A DNA stretch of 64,000 nt from Sesamum alatum (GCA_034509735.1 JACGWO010000010.1:186001-250000); one strand, 5' to 3'; positions 24,901 to 38,387 are shown, numbered from the stretch's first letter. The notes: a model not told the origin generated them from the sequence alone. Numbers and translations: made by a program.

Positions 24901-26429
24901 TAATAGTCTTTATTATAATAATAAATATATAAATATTATTTTTGATATCTATGATAATGATAATAGTTATTCTATACATTAATCTCTAGTATTGAGGAAG
25001 AAATACCAATTCTAAATGACTAGTTTCGTTCCTTCCTTCCTCAAGTCATGTGCAATAGCCGTCGTGATTTACATTAGTAAGATTCAAGAATCCAATATTA
25101 CGTTTTCCATGTGTTTTGCCAAGTTGAGCTCGAGCTCGAGCTCGGATAGCTTAACCATCAAAACCCTAACAAGATGAGCCCAAATTTACAAGCTTGATCT
25201 GGAAGTTTCTACACAATCTCAAGCCTGAAATTGTTTTAAAGGCTTAAGTTCAACTTGTTTGCAATACTACTCCAAGTATCTGTGGGAAGCAATGTCGTTG
25301 TGCCTTATGTTTTGCTTTCTCTCTCTTTCCTTGGACGCCCTTGTAATGTAAATAAATGGCAACTCATATCTTCTCCTTTTTATGCACTTTATGCCAACGG
25401 AAGATTTTCTCATATCTTTCTTTCGCCTTAGTTGGAATTTATCTGAAAGATGCCTACTCTATAATTTGAATAGCCTGAGGCTAAAAAAAGATAATGAATG
25501 ATCTTGGTGCTGGATTCATTGTCATCATTACATCACATGCTTGTAAGCTGTGAACAAAAAAGAATATAAGCCGTGTGAAAAACTTCAGACCAGTAGTCCA
25601 GAAGTTTATGTTCAATCAAGTAGTTGGTTTAACAAAATGAAAGAGCAGACCAATCCTTTTGCTGTTTATTATAGATAAAAATCTTCATGTAGAAAGAATA
25701 ATGTGACTTCAATTGTGATCGCACCAATATGTATTTTTTGAAGACTATCTTTTCAAGTCGTTTCGATTTACAGATATTATGATTAATTGAAATTGTTTTA
25801 GCTCGACTGGTGTGCAATCCCTAATAAATTGACTTTATTCTTACGCAGGAGACATATATGAGGCGCATGTCAACTTGTTTGTCAGCAGGTTTGTAGTCAA
25901 TTGTAGGAGTGTGAAATTGTCTTGCAAGGAGGGCGTGTGTGGTGGGAAAGTAGCAAAGTGAAATGAAATGAAGTAAAAATGTTTTCTTGCCTAATTTATC
26001 ATGCAAATAGGGGATGTTGGTTTCGGCTTTTCCACTTCTTTTCGAACATAGCATGTTCCTGATCTTTCTATTATATTTCTAATTCTGGTGCTTCTTTTCC
26101 TGTATGTATAAAGATGGTATAGTGATTAACATGGTTGTTGGGGGAGAAGTGGTGATTCTTAAAAGCCTTGAAGAAAGCAGTGGTCTGGTCATAGATGAAA
26201 TGCCTATACATGTAAGTTCTTGTTCATGATTTTGTATATGCTCTGAAGATAATCTGTTGGTTTTTCATTTCATTGTGTTGTATTAAAAATATAATTATCA
26301 TTACAATACAAGAACTTGCACACACTTCAGATTTTATCAATTTAATTATCATTTTTACTTGTTCCTCCCTCCTACACGATATTTGATAACCAAAGTGTTT
26401 GCTTTGAGCAGATTTTTGAGATGATGTGA
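21967..26429 (+). CDS. DEAD-box helicase C-terminal (RecA2-like) domain protein, degenerate
   Basis: Seven exons with matching phases: 21967-22022, 22148-22196, 22274-22432, 22550-22780, 25849-25888, 26114-26211, 26412-26429; 216 residues. From residue 40 it follows the second RecA domain of eIF4A-like DEAD-box helicases. LPMVVCCSTRDELDAVC matches motif IV (AVIFCNTRRKVD type), HVLVVTDACLPVLGSLELP the motif V region, RILINYELPTKKETYMRRM the motif Va/VI region, and the end GLVIDEMPIHIFEMM the usual EMPxxI...L terminus. The N-terminal RecA1 half with Walker A and DEAD motifs is absent, and there is no room for it between the ATG and motif IV. The motif V core (ARGID) and motif VI (HRIGRxGR) are replaced by CLPVLG and RRMSTCLSA. 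The protein is therefore unlikely to hydrolyse ATP; an RNA-binding or regulatory role is inference. Intron 4 is 3068 bases. The weakest point is the 18-base last exon, which fits the family's end. Confidence 0.75.
23281..23303 (+). repeat. (GT)5 followed by G13 in intron 4
   Basis: A short GT run leading into thirteen G, inside the large fourth intron of the RecA2-like gene. Simple-sequence tract with no other function evident. Confidence 0.85.
25126..25143. repeat. Triple GAGCTC palindrome in intron 4
   Basis: Three head-to-tail GAGCTC units form an 18-base perfect palindrome. Such GAGCTCGAGCTCGAG motifs are common in decayed plant transposons, so this may mark an old insertion that enlarged the intron. 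No ends or target duplication were found. Confidence 0.4.
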
Positions 26430-29400
26430 AAATATCAACCCTCTTGAAGTGCGAGAAGCTGTGTAAGGATCAATAATGTACCTTCTAAACGACTTATGTA
26501 TCTTACAGTTTAAAATGCCTTTTGTCTTGTTGTGTATCATGTTGCGTTCAATTTGCAGTTCAACTCTCACAACATGTGTATTTAATCTTTTTGATATCTA
26601 CGTATCTCACTTGAAGGATGGTACAATTTATATGTTTGATATATGAGCAAAATGCTGCTCATCTCTAGGTCTAAAATTTGGTTGATAGTAGGACTGCAGG
26701 AATGGTGCGGAAGGGGAAGCATAGGTTATTTAATCTTACAAAGGGGCAGGGTTTTAGAAAGAGAATGGATTCTCAATTGTAAATCAAGTGTGAAGATTTT
26801 AGATTTTAATATTCCCTATAAGGAAGGATCTGAATGTGTCGATCCTTGTATATTAACTCAGCAGTCTTCATTAAATCATTATAATGTTTGTTGTACTCTT
26901 CCCTTTGCTAACAAAAAATCTGGAAGTCCATTGTGTTCCTCTTATTGTATTATATCTGAATTTGCTGAGGTCAATATATTATATCTTGCAATTTTTGGCT
27001 TCAACTGTTGCCAAGTGGCTTATCTTACTTTATACTGTGATTAGCATCATTTTCTCTTTGTGCTATTTCTGATGATCAAACTGAAGGTTTGAAGTACCGT
27101 GAGCTAAATATTTTGTATCCTGTTAATAGGAAAAAAATTCCTTCAAGTTTTCTCATTTCTTAGAAATTTGACTATATTAAAACATTGCTGCCAAGCAATG
27201 ACATTCGCTTCATATGAGTCATGTCTGCATCACCATACTGGAGGGCTGGTGGGGACCAGGATATATATGAGAAGTGAAGTTCCTTTTGTGATGCTTTTCG
27301 GGTGGAGTTCAGAGAAGGCCCACTTTAGGTACTGCTGAATGAATGTTTTGCATGTTATTGAGCAGGATTTCAGTCTCAGCTTTAGGTCCCCACAGATGGG
27401 TGAAGGGTAGCTTTTTTTCGTTCCATCTTTTCTATTTTCCAGTTGTTTATAACTCTAGGAATCACCCATACTTTATCCATTTAGGGCCTTTCGTAATTCA
27501 TCTCCCCTAAGCACTATGATTGACACTCATTGCTGTATTTGGTGATTTGTGTTCTAATGTCACCCACTTGGAAAGTGGCAAGTGTTCGGGAATGATTATT
27601 TGGTAATTGAGGATCTTTAACTTGGTTTTCCAAAAATGAGGTCGCTAGAACTGATTTGGAAGTTTGAAACTACAAATGCATCTGTTGTTTTTTCATTTAT
27701 AGTAAACGAGCATTCTTGATTTGGGCCTTCTTGTTGCTAACCGTATTGAGTTCACTTGTCTAAATATCCTAGCTGGTTTATATTATAGAAAGCAATGTAC
27801 ATCAAGATGTATGTACTGAAATATTCCATGAACACCCAGTTGGAAATTCAAAATTCGAAGTATGTGAATTTTAGGATATCATTGAAAACCAATCTCCATA
27901 TTGCAACAATGTTTAGAACTTTTTCCCTTTAATGTTAGAATTATAGAGCTAAGGCACAGCCATATGATATGAGCACTTTTTATATGCCAACTCTTTCTGC
28001 AGAACTTGATAATTCTTTATTTTTTCTCTTGCAGCAATAATGAACTGTACCAAATATTTAAGAAGTCCAAGAAGTGCTGGATCCTTCCGATATATGATGA
28101 ATCATTAAGCATCCCAACAAGATCTCTTTACATGGTGGCCTTGTTTGGCTTCTGCTAGACAATAGTAGGTTAGACCCTTCTTGATGAAAATGGCCGGAAA
28201 ATTTTCTTTTCAACATACTATCCAGTATGTCTATTAGAATAGAACAGAGTCAAACAATACTGTCTTGCTATGGGAATCAATGTGAAATAGATATTTGTTG
28301 GTTCATTTTCTTATGTTACCACTTTTTGAGTCACACAGAAAGATGTGACAACAAGTGAAACGACTCGGATCCTTTTGGATCCTGTTCAAAATTAGAAAAG
28401 TCGATTATCTTTATGACGTGATGGATAAATCACTAGTATCAATTGGGGGTATAGAATTGACAATTCAAAAGCAGCTAGAGTTTTCATGGTTCTGATACCT
28501 CATGTGAAGTTTGTCCATGCTTTGCCCATTCCCAGCAATGACACCCCGGAAGTGGGGATGCAAGAAAGCAAGATCCTGTCCGACTAAGGGAAGGAGAGGA
28601 GGACAGGAAACAGATTAATCACAGATATATGGTCCCTATGTTCTGTGATCATACACACTCACACATACACATACATATATAATACTAACTATTTTTGTTT
28701 TCTGTGGTGCACTTCCTTGTATTTAAGAAGCAGTGATACATCCCTTTTTGTGGCCAACCTCTGTCTTTAAACAATGCGTCCCTGACGAGTTGTGCTGTAT
28801 CGAAAGGAATGCATTATAAAAACAGTGGTACTGATATTTCTGTGATATTTTGTCGGGCACTGGTACATCGTTTGCTTCTTTAAGCATTCAATCAGTTACA
28901 CAAGTGATAGGGATAGTTTTTACCTTATTATACATACTAGGCCTAGGAGGGTGGCTAACAAAAAATTCCTGCATTTTGTACTTTCTGGTGTGCCCTGTCT
29001 CAACATGGTATGATTTTCTTGCCCACAATCTTCCCCTCTTTTCTCTTGATTACTTGGTTTAGCATGTGTATATTATCAAAATCAGTATGATCAATTGTGC
29101 CCATATCGTTTATACCCGCAATATCTTTCCCTTTCTGCCTATGCTGTGCAATTCATCTTGGCTCCCAGTGCGTTCAGAGAAACTCTCGCTATTTCTTCTT
29201 GTTTACTTACTGCATATTAGACTAATTATTCGACACGGAACTAATCAATAAACTCATAAGCCTCCCTGTAACAAAACAATTGTATAGTTTCTAGTCTGCT
29301 TTTCTAGGTAATTACTATCTGTTCTAATTTCCTCCTTGGCCTGAATTTTCACCAGTGAAGATTTACACACTGGTCTTCTGCAAACAGACTGACAAAAGGG

Positions 29401-30146
29401 ACGGCAGGCCTTTCTTTTCCCTGCTCGTACTTGTCTCGTTGCAGTAACAAGAACCCTTACTCCAGGCCCCAAGTTGCACGTGAGGTACTGCTCCCCAGTT
29501 GGAATTTCACCTCCTTTTTTTATGTCTAATTGGCAGACCCCTCCGGCACATGCAATTCATGCTATTATACTCCTAACTTGTCCGTAAATCGTATGCACAG
29601 ACACCGGTTGCCTAATTATCTCATTCTTACACCATTTGCATGTACATAAACTCAATACCATAATTCTTTTGAAGTTACTTCAGAGAAATTAACTAAGCTT
29701 ATTTAAAAACAATATGAAAGAAATGGTTAAATGAGATGTTATTGCAGAAAATATGATGATGACAGCTTTCTAAGGATTTTTGTCATTTGAGGCCAAGAAT
29801 AACTGAGGTGAAGCTGTAGCAGTGTCTAGTAACAAAAATTTGGCTTGCAGTCCACACAAGACAATCTCTTCCCACTGCCACCTTCCACCTTATCCTGCCT
29901 ACATCTGTTCCTTCACCACCAAACACCCTTGCAGAAATACACGCATTCTCACCTAAAACACACATTCAGCTGGCGGTGAGACTGAAGTACTTGAGATAGC
30001 CATTTTTGTGGTCTAAGCTCAGTATTTTATACACACAGATTTTCATCAGTGTAATTGGTTGTCTCTGCAGTATTTAAGCCTTCACCAGACACAAAGGATT
30101 CATAATACAAGTCTGGAAATTGAGCTCTTTTTTCACTGTTTTCTTC
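26430..30146. other. Intergenic between the RecA2-like gene and the MATE gene
   Basis: About 3.7 kb without a supported gene. It must hold the 3' UTR of the RecA2-like gene and the MATE promoter. Splice-acceptor-like tracts (for example ctcttgcag ending at 28034) could belong to alternative 3' exons, but no protein domain was recognised. A TATA-like tatttaagc lies at about 30071, 75 bases before the MATE ATG. Confidence 0.4.
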
Positions 30147-31771
30147 ATGGCTTCAGCAACTTGTGCTCCTCTACTTGTAGACCATGACAATTGCAAGAGC
30201 AGTGAACAAGATTCAGAGTTTTATGGCTCCGGTCTCTCTTTGTCAGAGGTTAATTAATCAACTTTTACTCTTGTTCTCTTCCATTTTTGATGTTCTTGTT
30301 CGATTTCCATAGTCGACTAATTAGTACTGTTTTCTTGTTGTCTCTTTCTCAGGTGATTGTAGAGATCAAAATGATCTACACAATAGCCCTTCCCATGATC
30401 ATCACCGGCCTACTAATCTACGGCAAATCCTTAATATCAATGCTGTTCTTGGGAAAGTTGGGCAAGGATGTTCTAGCTGGTGGATCACTGGCAATTGGCA
30501 TAGCCAACATAACCGGCTACTCCGTTATCTCCGGCCTTGCCTTGGGCATGGAGGCCATCTCTTCACAAGCCTTTGGAGCCAAGCAGTGGCCTCTCATGGG
30601 CCAAACCCTACAACGCACCGTTATCATTCTTTTGTTTGCATGCATTCCCATCTCCATAATGTGGCTAAACATCCAACCGATTCTGGCCTTCTGTGATCAA
30701 GATCCCACCATTTCCTCCATTGCTTCAACTTACCTTACTTTCTGCCTCCCGGACCTCATATTCCAGTCTTTGATCAATCCTCTCAAGATCTACTTGAGGT
30801 CCCAAAACATCACTCTTCCTCTCATGTTGAGTGCAGCTTTAGCTCTCGCTCTGCATGCACCGATGAACTATTTTCTCATCAATCATCTAAGGCTTGGCAT
30901 TCAAGGGATTGCTCTATCCGTAGCTATAACAGACTTCATTCTTCTTGCAAACCTGATGGTTTACTTGTGGTTTTGGGGCATGCAGAGAAAATCTTGGTTT
31001 CTTGGGAGCTGGGAGTCGGTGAAATGCTTTGATCACAAATGGAAATCTATCCTCAACCTCGCCCTGCCAAGCTGCCTTTCAGTTTGCTTGGAGTGGTGGT
31101 GGTATGAGCTGATGATACTCTTATCAGGGGTTCTTGCAAATGCAGCTGAGGCCGTGGCCACTATGGGGATCCTCCTGCAGGCCACTTCCCTCATCTACGT
31201 TTTCCCATCGGCTCTCAGCCTAGCCGCATCCACCCGTGTTGGCAACGAGCTGGGAGCCAACCAGCCCAGCAAGGCAAGAAACTCATCTCTCATAGCTTTG
31301 TTCTGTGCCATCTTGACAAGCTTGATTGCCATGTCATTCATGGCGACTCTCGGCAACACTTGGGCCCGGGCTTTTACTGAAGATGACGCCATCATCGCGC
31401 TAACGGCAGCCGTCATGCCGGTTGTGGGGCTGTGTGAGCTGGGGAACTGCCCACAAACCACAGGATGTGGGCTGCTAAGGGGCAGTGCCAGGCCAAGTCT
31501 TGGTGTTCATATTAATTTGGGGTCATTCTACGGTGTGGGGTTGCCACTGGCCGTGTTTATGGGCTTTGGGATGAAAATGGGCCTGTTGGGTCTGTGGTTG
31601 GGCCTACTGGGGGCCCAGATAGTGTGTGCAGTTGCTATGGTTTGGGCCTTGAGCAGAACAGACTGGGTACTGCAAGTGAACAGAGCAAGAGAGCTGACTG
31701 GATCAATGGAAATTGTTAATCATGAAGATGAAGGTGAGGAAGTATTAACATCAATCAAAATGTTTTATTAA
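30147..31771 (+). CDS. MATE efflux transporter, DETOXIFICATION family
   Basis: Two exons, 30147-30248 and 30353-31771, join in phase 0 to give 506 residues. MATE carriers export organic compounds in exchange for protons and have 12 membrane helices, usually in the plasma or vacuolar membrane. The N-terminal 34 residues are hydrophilic; the first helix follows VIVEIKMIYTIALPMIITGL. Family signatures are seen: SLISMLFLGKLGKDVLAGGS, ITGYSVISGLALGMEAISSQ followed by AFGAKQ, LKIYLRSQ after the fourth or fifth helix, MNYFLI, and CPQTTGCGLLRGSARPSLG in the second half. The sequence resembles the Arabidopsis clade of DTX48-DTX56 with its single small 5' exon or none; I do not choose a member, and the substrate is unknown. 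There is no frameshift, and the C-terminal tail (about 25 residues) is acidic. Confidence 0.93.
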
Positions 31772-31972
31772 TTTTTCAACCCCTATTTTATCTGTTATTG
31801 CTTTTCTTTTCTTTCTTTCTTTCTTTATTGTGCTCTCCTTTTTCGATGAAATGTAAATAAATAAATAAATAAATAAATGTGAGTTATAAATGGAGAGACA
31901 TTTTGCCATAATTCTCAGTTGTGGTTGTGGTTGAAGCCTTCTTTCCTTTATAAAGTTCTAAACTACTATAGT

Positions 31973-32154
31973 CGGTCTAATGTTCTGTTGCAAATTTTAT
32001 TTCATCTTCTACCACGTTCAATAATATGCACACACTACGTGTATAAAATTTTTCTCTAAATAAAAAATACATGAAATCATGTCTATACACCTAGCGTGTT
32101 TATATTGAATGGAGTAGAAGATGACATAGAATTTGCAACAGAAGATTCAATCCG
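31973..32154. mobile_element. Short foldback element, 182 bp, after the MATE gene
   Basis: The left end CGGTCTAATGTTCTGTTGCA and the reverse-complemented right end CGGATTGAATCTTCTGTTGC are inverted repeats that continue through CAAATT(T/C)TAT and CATCTTCTAC, giving arms of about 75 bases. It shares its arm sequence with the element at 54409. No clear target duplication is visible. It begins 201 bases after the MATE stop codon, possibly within the 3' UTR. Confidence 0.7.
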
Positions 32155-34608
32155 CAGCATGGATTGATTTTTCTTAATTTTGACATTTCTCAAGTCATTT
32201 TCACATGGGCCAAGTTTGATGGCCCACTCAAATCAAAATTCATAATCTGTTGCGACAATTGTTAAGCCCAGCCCAAATAATTTGATGCAAGCCCATTGAT
32301 CAAAGTTATGCGCAATGCCATTTGTTTTCATCACTTTGTCCAAAATATAGAAAGTCTTACATTACTTTTATTTGAATTGAGAACATTAATATTTCATCAA
32401 TATTTTGGTTTTTTTTTTTCATGGAACATAAAAATTATATATATATATATATATATGTAGACACAAAATTATCGATATATTTGATAAGTTAAGTGACTTA
32501 AGTCATCTTTTCTTGCCCCCTTAATAAATTTACCAATGGTTTAAGGCTTTAATATTTTTTTTATATGAATAACAATAATTTAATTTTATTATTACCTCCG
32601 GTCCAATGCCATTCAAAACCCCACGTTTAATATGATATTAGAGTCAGGTCAAATAAAAAGGTTATAAATTTAAGTTTATTGTCACATATTTATAAAAAAA
32701 AAGTTTCACGTGCAAGATTTGCACGTGAAGAGTATTAAAATATTGAATATTAAATGATTATCTTGTCTAACAATATAAATTTATAAATGAAGTGGTTTTT
32801 TTAAGAATTGGGAACTTGTATTTTTATTTTAATTTTTTGTCGGTATATTATGGTTTGACATTGAAAAATTGAAACTGAAGGCATCTTATTTTATTATTTG
32901 GGCAGAATTTTAGTATAATATTATATTTATGGTATATTAATTAGATGTCTGTCCTGAGTTTTCTCACTGCTCGAAAGCCAAATTTTAAACACGTACGTCC
33001 AGCTATGTACGGGGTGTTACGAAGTTATTGACCATTAATGCCAAATCTTGAACCACTTTTCCTACCAATTATTTTATTTCAACTTGGCTACATAAGATTT
33101 TTATATACCAAAGTTCATCTGGAAAAAAAAATCTGAATTTGATCCGGGTCGAAGATCTAACGCTTGTCAAGTAGTCGTGCCACCTCAAAAAAAAATGGAT
33201 CGTTTGGCTCGTTGGGTAGCCCTTAACAAAGACTTTCCGATTTTTAAGTCCATTAAAAAATTCAAAAGATGGGAAGGAAAATTTATAATTTAGTGTGAAA
33301 ACATAAATGATTGCTGTTACCCAAAATAGTTTTGGGTATTTATAAATTATAGGGCAAAATATCGTTACTTATACGGGTCCACATGTCATCACCCCGATGT
33401 TCCAAGTACACAGTCATCGAATTGTATTAGTTTTGGATCCCAGTTTGAATTGTGTCTCGTGCGATCGAATCGAGTGGGAAATACGTGGATCCTAAACCTA
33501 ATTGAGTATTTTACCTTTTTTTTAGGATAGTTTGATCTTTACATTATTGAATCAGATATATTTCCATGGAATTAGATGCTGGAATTGAGTTAGTATTTAG
33601 AAATCAATTTCCAGAAAGTGAAAATTGATGGGTTCTTTTTTATTTTTGCAAAAAGTATTTATTCGATTTTCAGGCAGTGAAAATTATTGACTCTGTAAAA
33701 AAATATTTTATGAATAACAAACGATTTATCGAAAAAATAGTTATTGAAAATAGTTAACGAATTATTATTTATTTTGTTAGGATTAAGTGGGAACAAGTCT
33801 GGACTAAAAATTAGAATTTAAATAAAACCTTAAAATATCATCGGTAAAAGGAACTCCAAAGGTTGTTTGCATTTTAAAAGTTCGAGAAACTTTAAATGTA
33901 GTGATACCGTATCTTTCCCCGATTTCCTACGTTCATAATATTAATAAAATATTGCTTAATGTTTGTTTAGCTGACAAAGCAAACAACCCCTAATCTTTTT
34001 TCTTTTTTTTCTTTTCCAATGAATTAAATTAGTTATTATATTGCAGTAATTAATTTATATGTGAACTCTGAGATTTAAAGTCCCGAAATATGACAACTTT
34101 TTTTTTTTGGGTCTTAATTTCACAATAATATTTCATATATGATTGAGTATTTTTCGTATAGGATCCGAATGTATAGGGTGAATCGGGCTCACGTGGACCC
34201 AAGTCAAATCATGGGCACCGCCAGCGCATTGAGTGGTGATACGAGAAGTCAAAGCTCAGTCAACAGTGGCCACTGCACAGACTCTCTCTCTCTCTCTTAC
34301 TTATCTTTAGGGTTTTGTTTGATACCAGAAAAAGAGGGATTGAAGATTAAAAGTACAATAGAAAGTGACATTTCAACTCGTGGTGAAAAGGAAAATAGTA
34401 TTACAGAACAAAAATATATATATATATATATATTTTTAATTTATTCTTTATCACTTGAAAGTACAATGGGAATGGTTATTGATCCATATAGTTGACCAAG
34501 AAAATAATAATAATTGGTTATATAATTATTTCATAATGTACTTGTGTTCCTTATTGATGTCAAACAAGGGATGTTAGGTCCAATCATTTTTTAAGTTACT
34601 CAATTTTA
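32155..34608. other. Intergenic, AT-rich
   Basis: No gene recognised. It contains an (AT)n run at about 32436-32456 and another near 34411-34432. A 118-residue open frame at 34139-34495 is low-complexity and unsupported. Confidence 0.5.
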
Positions 34609-35410
34609 GGGGTAAATACAGTTACCAACCCTAAAGTATTCACCCCACATCAATTACCCCTTAAAGTATTAAAACCTTCAAATACCCCCTTAACCTTCTA
34701 ACTCATTTCATTTTTAAGTTCAAAAAGTCCATTTTACCCTTACTAAAAATTGCTTTTTGAAAAAAAATTAAGGGAATTTTTAAAATACCAAAATCACTTT
34801 TTTTTTTTTAAAACTTTATCTAATTATAGCTTCACTTGTTCATCGAGCTCTTTTTATTTTCGTAATCCTAAAGTGCTTGGAGCTCATTTTATTTTAGTTT
34901 CCCTTGTTTGTCAAACCAAATTAAAAATAAATTTATACATGCATATATATATATGTATATTTCTATATTTACTTCAACAAATATACAATTAATAAAACCT
35001 AAAGAGTTGATCATGAACTAATAAGAAAATATACAATTAATATATATTGATATATATATGGTAATTATATAAATGTGGTAATTATATAAATTTATTTTTA
35101 ACTTGGTTTGACAAATAAGTAAAACTAAAATAAAATGAGCTCCAAATACTTTAGAACTATAAAAATAAAAAGAGCTCGATGAACAAGTGAAAATAGAATT
35201 AGATAAAACTTAAAAAAAGAGTGGTTTGGTGTTTTAAAAATTCTTTCAATTTTTTTTTCATAAATCAATTTTTAGTAAGGGTAAAATGGACTTTTTGAAT
35301 TTCAAAATTAAAGGTATTAGAAGGTCAGGGTTTTTTTTGAAGGTTTTAATACTTTAGAGGGGTAATTGATGTAGGATGGATACTTCAGGGGTGGTAACTG
35401 TATTTAACCC
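34609..35410. mobile_element. Large foldback MITE, 802 bp, near-palindromic
   Basis: The ends are inverted repeats: GGGGTAAATACAGTTACCA left, GGGTTAAATACAGTTACCA right (reverse complement). A perfect 9-bp target duplication TCAATTTTA lies at 34600-34608 and 35411-35419, suggesting a Mutator-type insertion. The two halves match each other for some 300 bases or more inward, for example GAGCTCTTTTTATTTT near 34848 against AAAATAAAAAGAGCTC near 35162. An AT-rich centre of roughly 100-150 bases would form the loop. Nothing is encoded. Confidence 0.88.
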
Positions 35411-35419
35411 TCAATTTTA

Positions 35420-38387
35420 TATGCTAAAACTTATAATTAGTATTATATTAATTTCAAGCTTAATAAATTCACGTAAAATGAAGTAAGATGATGTTTGTGT
35501 GAGCTTATAAGCTCCATAATTTTTTTTTTCTGAATTGTTTTATAAGAAGTTTGAGAGTTATTAACACATTATAGAATGTTCAATCTTTTTTCCTTAATCA
35601 AATATATGAGCTTATAATAAGGTTCAAAAGCAGAATTTAAGTTATAAAAGTTTAACATATTATAAGTTTTAAAAACCATGTTAATAAATACGAACTTACA
35701 GAGTGAGTTTAGTCAATTAACTACCTGTAACTCGATCATGAAATAAATTTCGAGAAGCCTCGAACAACAAATTTTGTATAATTGGTTCAAGCTCCATCAG
35801 ATGTTGTATGAGTTTATAATAATCTATTATTTTGTTATTCGAATTGTTATTGAGAATATTAAAAGATATAGTGATATACTAATCGAGTGAGAATAGCACG
35901 TATTTGTTTTTTTATACTATTATTTATTATATCATTTAAATTCAAATATTGATTCAATAATTTAAATAATCAAATACGTCATGATGAGACAAAAAATCAA
36001 GATTTGAAAAACGTCGTGAGACATCAATCTTATGAATCGAGCAAGAAGTCATGAATAATGTGGTTGGAATTGGGGGGAAACATGCTTTTCCAAAAACAAT
36101 GAAAACAAAATTACCTCAACACGAACCCAATGTTCCATAGTTGAAAAATGAGTGAAGTAGCTTTCATTGCCAGCAAAGGAAACTGTTACTGTCACCCTAT
36201 CAATTTATCTGCCATTCTATCTCATCATTCATACCCTTCATCAGCTTCAGCTGCTTCCCTTTCGTTGGATCATTTAATCACCTGTCTCTCCATTTATTGT
36301 TCCCTTTCCTTCATCCACCACTCTCACTCTCACTCTCACCCACACATCAAACTAAGAAATCTGTGATCATGTCATCAACCCGTGACTTCCTTTTTCTGCT
36401 CCTCTTCCATCTATCCCTACCTGGCTATAATCTCTATTTACACTACTCTTCAAATTTTGAAATAACAATAAAAAAAATAAATTTCAATTAAAGCATTGGT
36501 TTTTAAGAGGAAAAAAAATTGAAAATATAAAGATTTGAAGCAAGATTCCTGTACAAATTGAAATAGGCACAAAACCACCGGAATTTAAAAAAAAAAAAAA
36601 TTATAAAAGGCACTTTCTTTGTCTTGGTTTTGTTCTATATGGTATAAATAACTCCTTAACTTTTCGAAAAATAAGCATATAACTCCCTGTTTACTAAATA
36701 TTATTTATGTTGCTCTCATTTACTAATTATATAAGCCCAAGTATTTAGTTACAACTTAATTTTGTTCTCCAACCTAATCAGACCTCATTCTTTAGCATGT
36801 TAGGGTTGGTAAGAAAATAAAACCAGATGCTAACCAAACACTCGAATCATTAGAATAGATAACATATAGATCAAAACATTAAAATCAATTGCAAATTATG
36901 CTGTCCAAGAAAACGTTAAAGTATTATTTATTTATTTTTAATTTTGGAGAATTTTGGTAGGTGTTTGAATTTTTATTTATTGAGTTTTGGTATTGATATA
37001 CCCTTTGTTTAGGTATTTGAAGTGGTACTAGAGTGTGATATTTGTTGGTCAATGATGAGAATTGTAATAGCCAAAAGAGTACTCTTCTAAGAATGTTTTT
37101 GGAGTTGGGGGAATCTTTGGGGGATTGGAAGCACAAAATGTTGAACACAAAGCACAAAGACTGAGTGAAGTGACAAATTGGCTTTCATATCATCCCCACA
37201 AAAGACCGCGACCCCGATTCTATCCAAGATTTCCTCATCACTCTATGACAAAAAACACACTACCATGTCTTGACAAAAACCATCACATCCCCCCTACTTT
37301 TTAGTCAACAAAGACTTCTTTCCACCCACAACTACCCTCGAAAAATGAGTAAATAAGACCACATGTATCCCCTGCACGACAATCCAATGGTCCGAACACA
37401 AGATTTGAGTCTGTACATTTGTCGAGTGTGTGAAGGTAAATGATGGGGAAATGATCAGGAAAATTGTGATCGAAGCACGTTTCACATGTCAAAACTTTAA
37501 GTCTTCTTCAATCGCTCTTCTCTAATCCCTCTTACAATGAAGTTACAGGGTATTTATACTAGACTAATCATAAATACGGGGTGTGTAAAAGTCAATTTTA
37601 CCCCCTCACCAACCACTAATTTGTAGTTACAATTTACTATGTAGAGATGATCTAGTAATTACATGATTATTCAAATTATGTGGTCTTCATTCCTCTTTGC
37701 TATATATGAAAATTTTTTGACTTTCCTGTTTTAGTTGATCTTGTAACCATGAGCCGAAAAACACCAATAGTTGAAGATTAAACTTAGACGTAGTACCGAT
37801 GGCTTAAATCAAAGATTTTACGGTGAAATGGTAGGATGATTTCCTCTAACTCAACAAGAAAAGAAATGTGGATAAGAGGAGATATATAATATATTGCGTA
37901 AACTTTGTATTCAATGATAATTATTCTTCTGTTTTAAATTATTAATTCAAGAAATATAAATAATTACAATAATGTATTCAGCTCAACTGGATTGACGTTT
38001 AAACATCGTGGCTAGAAACCAACCAAGATTCATTATAGGGACAGGTTTAAGCATAGCAAGTGATACCACTACATATTAATGATTGAGTTGAGGTATCTAA
38101 GAAGATTGAATATGTCCAAAAACAAAAAATAAATAAATAAAACTGTACAATGAAAAAAAAAAAAAAGAAAAAAAAGGTCCCCCCCAACCCCACCCCCTAC
38201 CCCCCACCTTCATCTGATATAAATACAAACATCTACTGCAGCACTGCGACAGTGAAGAGGGACCCCTGTGCAATTTATTACACACAGAGAGCTATCAAAA
38301 TAAAAATTTAAAATAAAAAAAAAAAAGTTGAATTTTTTTTAGGCGTCCAATTTCCCACCATATGTTGTTGGTTGCTGTGAGCAGTCG
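35420..38387. other. Intergenic between the foldback MITE and the DUF1645-like gene
   Basis: About 3 kb, AT-rich, with no gene recognised. CACTCT repeats lie near 36315-36345. A/C-rich homopolymer tracts lie at about 38149-38205. A TATA-like tgatataaata near 38216 is about 170 bases before the next ATG. Confidence 0.45.

Noticed and set aside
28850..29062. 70-residue open frame with hydrophobic run
   Set aside because: No family match, no splice partner, and no coding signature beyond chance.
34750..34992. 80-residue open frame
   Set aside because: Lies inside the palindromic foldback element and is low-complexity.
37975..38050. A-box-like AGCTCAACTGG, possible SINE or tRNA
   Set aside because: No B box at the right distance.
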